In this document: positions 62,726 through 64,000 of the stretch, piece by piece
How positions within the stretch are numbered: the first letter of the stretch is position 1
Layout of the letters: every line of letters starts with the position of its first letter
Source of the DNA: an uncultured Armatimonadota bacterium
GTDB lineage: Bacteria > Armatimonadota > Fimbriimonadia > Fimbriimonadales > Fimbriimonadaceae
Assembly (NCBI GenBank): GCA_903904815.1
Contig: CAIVDU010000096.1
Location: forward strand, 18,821 to 82,820
Direction: 5' to 3'
DNA length: 64,000 bases
The notes under the pieces: model-generated
Told to the model about the DNA's origin: nothing
Seen by the model: the letters and a program-made list of their open reading frames with translations, nothing else
Database searches by the model: none
Position numbers and translations under genes: made by a program

Positions 62726-63083
62726 GGGTCCGGAGGCGGACTCGGATTGCGGACTTCGGAGGTTTGACGCATCTCTTTGCTTCTCCAAGCTTCCTTGGGC
62801 AGCCTAATCTGGGTTCGTTTCGCAGTGGGATTATTGCAATAGTGAACCGTCGCTCTCCAGGCTCTCGTTGGGTTCGTCTGTGATTTGGGGTCGCCACGGC
62901 TGCGCAGAGGGCTCTGGAAATTTCGTGGTTCCTTGTTTCAACACCGAATCGCGCTCTAGCGCTACACCATATTTATTCTTTGTGATGAATTCCGCATTTT
63001 CTGCGTTATTTATACGGTTCTTGGTTGTGATTTAGTTTTTTTTGCTCAACCCCTGCGAGGTCTCATCCGTAGTTTTTGTCGTC

Positions 63084-63344
63084 ATGGCTAACCCGGAGTT
63101 GATCGAAGAGACCCATTCCCTGCTTAAGCAGTTGCTTGCCTTGGAGGCGGAGCGTGAGAAGCGTTCTGAAGAGTCCAAGTCCCAGGTGTCTGGTTCGAAG
63201 GGTCGGTCTTCGATTCATTCTTTTCTAGTGTCCGGAAACTGCAGGCAGGAACCTGCAGCTACATTGGGATCGGGGGATCCGAGCGCGGAGCGATCGGCTG
63301 AATTCGGAGACAGTTCTAGTTGGACTTTTGCCGTGGTTCCGTAG
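63084..63344 (+). CDS. possible short or truncated ORF
   Basis: An 86-residue ORF whose first third is a convincing helix (ANPELIEETHSLLKQLLALEAEREKRSEES); the remainder looks random and ends next to the MITE-like element. It may be the 5' remnant of a gene cut by that insertion, or noise. No ribosome site is obvious. Confidence 0.35.
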   Translation: MANPELIEETHSLLKQLLALEAEREKRSEESKSQVSGSKGRSSIHSFLVSGNCRQEPAATLGSGDPSAERSAEFGDSSSWTFAVVP

Positions 63345-63350
63345 GACGCA

Positions 63351-63620
63351 ACCCCTGCCGGGCTTGTCATTACCCACATCTTTTCCTTCGGCTTAGGAAT
63401 CAATTTGGAGTCGCTTTCGCGACGCAGGACAGCTATTTTCCCCCTCCCTTCCCTCCCCATCGCACCGTCCCGATTCCACTTCGCTTCATCGCGCTTCGCG
63501 CGTCCTGCGGACGGGATCCGGAGACTTCGCTGATGGAGAGGGCCCTGTTGACAACGCATTCGTTGAATCGCAGGTTCAGAACGGCATCGAGATGTGGGTA
63601 ATGACAAGCCCTGCCGGGGT
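63351..63620. mobile_element. MITE-like element with 31-bp terminal inverted repeats
   Basis: The 31 bases at 63351-63381 are the inverted complement of 63590-63620 with 29 matches. Together they enclose about 208 bp without a plausible gene. No target-site duplication could be recognised. The arrangement fits a non-autonomous transposable element or a large structured RNA/DNA repeat. Confidence 0.55.
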
Positions 63621-63630
63621 AGATGGGTGG

Positions 63631-63657
63631 GGCGTCGCCACCCCGGGTAGCGACGCC
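63631..63657. repeat. hairpin next to the MITE-like element
   Basis: GGCGTCGC and GCGACGCC pair perfectly around an 11-base loop, 10 bp after the right inverted repeat. Confidence 0.6.
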
Positions 63658-63907
63658 GGAGCGTCACAACCCAGGGCTAAATTACACGAACCATCTCCGC
63701 GGTTGGGATTGGCAGTAGAAGACGATTTGGTCGGACTTGGAGACAGGGGCGGTACAAGCCGGGGCCCAGCACGGCCCTCGCAGGACTGTCGCGCGCTGAC
63801 GCGGATAGCGGAGTGGTTACGTCGTACTTTGGGGCTTGAGGCAGGGGCAATCCCGGGTTGGAGTGGCCCGAGTTTGCAGGATCTTGAGCTTTGGTAGTAT
63901 TCGGGGC

Positions 63908-64000
63908 ATGGTGGAGTTTGCCGATGCTTCGAAGGATGAGCAGATCAGCCGGCTGGAGGAACTTGGTCGGCAGGCGCTCTCGGAGTTTGGGGTGAAGGCG
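63908..64000 (+). CDS. N-terminus of a gene cut by the window edge
   Basis: ATG at 63908 opens 31 codons to the window end (VEFADASKDEQISRLEELG, then RQALSEFGVKA). The pattern LEELGRQALSEFGV resembles the N-terminal helix of aminoglycoside-phosphotransferase-fold kinases, but there is too little to be sure. A GGGG just before the ATG could be the ribosome site. Confidence 0.55.
   Translation, partial: MVEFADASKDEQISRLEELGRQALSEFGVKA

Larger units (their letters stand above)
62514..63907. other. gene-poor, repeat-bearing region of 1.4 kb
   Basis: This stretch holds a heptad run (62652-62672), an octad run (62702-62725), an AT-rich tract with a possible promoter (about 62960-63060), a doubtful short ORF (63084-63344), a MITE-like unit (63351-63620) and a GGCGTCGC/GCGACGCC hairpin (63631-63657). 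Long ORFs in several frames here follow from high GC and do not look coding. Confidence 0.55.

Noticed and set aside
63215..63667. 150-codon minus-strand ORF across the MITE-like element
   Set aside because: It reads through both inverted repeats, is Arg/Pro/Ser-rich and lacks recognisable motifs.

Overview
The window is a gene-dense, moderately GC-rich chromosomal segment from a Gram-negative-type bacterium. Several traits together suggest the Armatimonadetes, near Fimbriimonas: PEP-CTERM-tagged exported proteins, an AfsR/SARP-type regulator with an ATPase domain, many secreted carbohydrate-active and Ig-repeat proteins, a planctomycete-like GyrA hinge (HPHGDQVIYPTLVRMAQ) and a CIRCE-type control of groESL. 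This taxonomic placement is inference from gene content. There is no plasmid backbone, prophage or CRISPR array.

Layout. 1-4.1 kb: the end of accA, an ECF sigma/anti-sigma pair, a GH5-like secreted protein and menA. 4.2-11.7 kb: a PEP-CTERM giant followed 6 bp later by a SARP/ATPase regulator, then divergently an STN-domain exported protein and a MOP-type membrane protein. 11.8-17.9 kb: two small conserved proteins, gyrA with a clear terminator, a short pseudopilin, an orphan OmpR-type regulator and a repeat protein with a Gly-Pro linker. 18.0-21.5 kb: an N-acyl-D-amino-acid deacylase operon with two tandem secreted paralogues. 21.6-24.1 kb: groES-groEL under a symmetric CIRCE variant, with a four-helix-bundle (IVS/S23) gene bounded by inverted heptad arrays wedged between groES and groEL. 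24.2-25.5 kb: a small unknown gene, tRNA-Arg(UCG) and a repeat island. 25.5-31.1 kb: a surface-polysaccharide locus with a GH18-NodB-GT2 fusion, a DUF5009 acyltransferase and a second deacetylase. 31.2-35.1 kb: MATE, DinB, redoxin, moeA. 35.2-41.2 kb: a potassium-type operon: histidine kinase, response regulator, short KdpD (ATPase + Usp), KimA-like K+ transporter and a small unknown protein. 41.2-46.7 kb: DAHP synthase, pncB with palindromic upstream sites, and a yceI/marR divergent pair. 46.7-62.5 kb: exported enzymes and beta-rich proteins (GH51, TlpA-like, M28 peptidase, heparinase-like lyase, PEP-CTERM, lipoprotein, Vps10-type propeller). 62.5-63.9 kb: a gene-poor repeat region containing a MITE-like inverted-repeat element; the window ends in the start of another gene.

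The most interesting signals are (1) the IVS-like element inside the groESL operon, with ORF-less heptad-array relatives elsewhere in the window; (2) the five-gene operon in which KdpD is reduced to its sensory N-terminus and coupled to a separate kinase, a receiver protein lacking a recognisable DNA-binding domain, and KimA; (3) the compensated CIRCE variant; and (4) a two-member unknown protein family, one copy of which is in the KimA operon.
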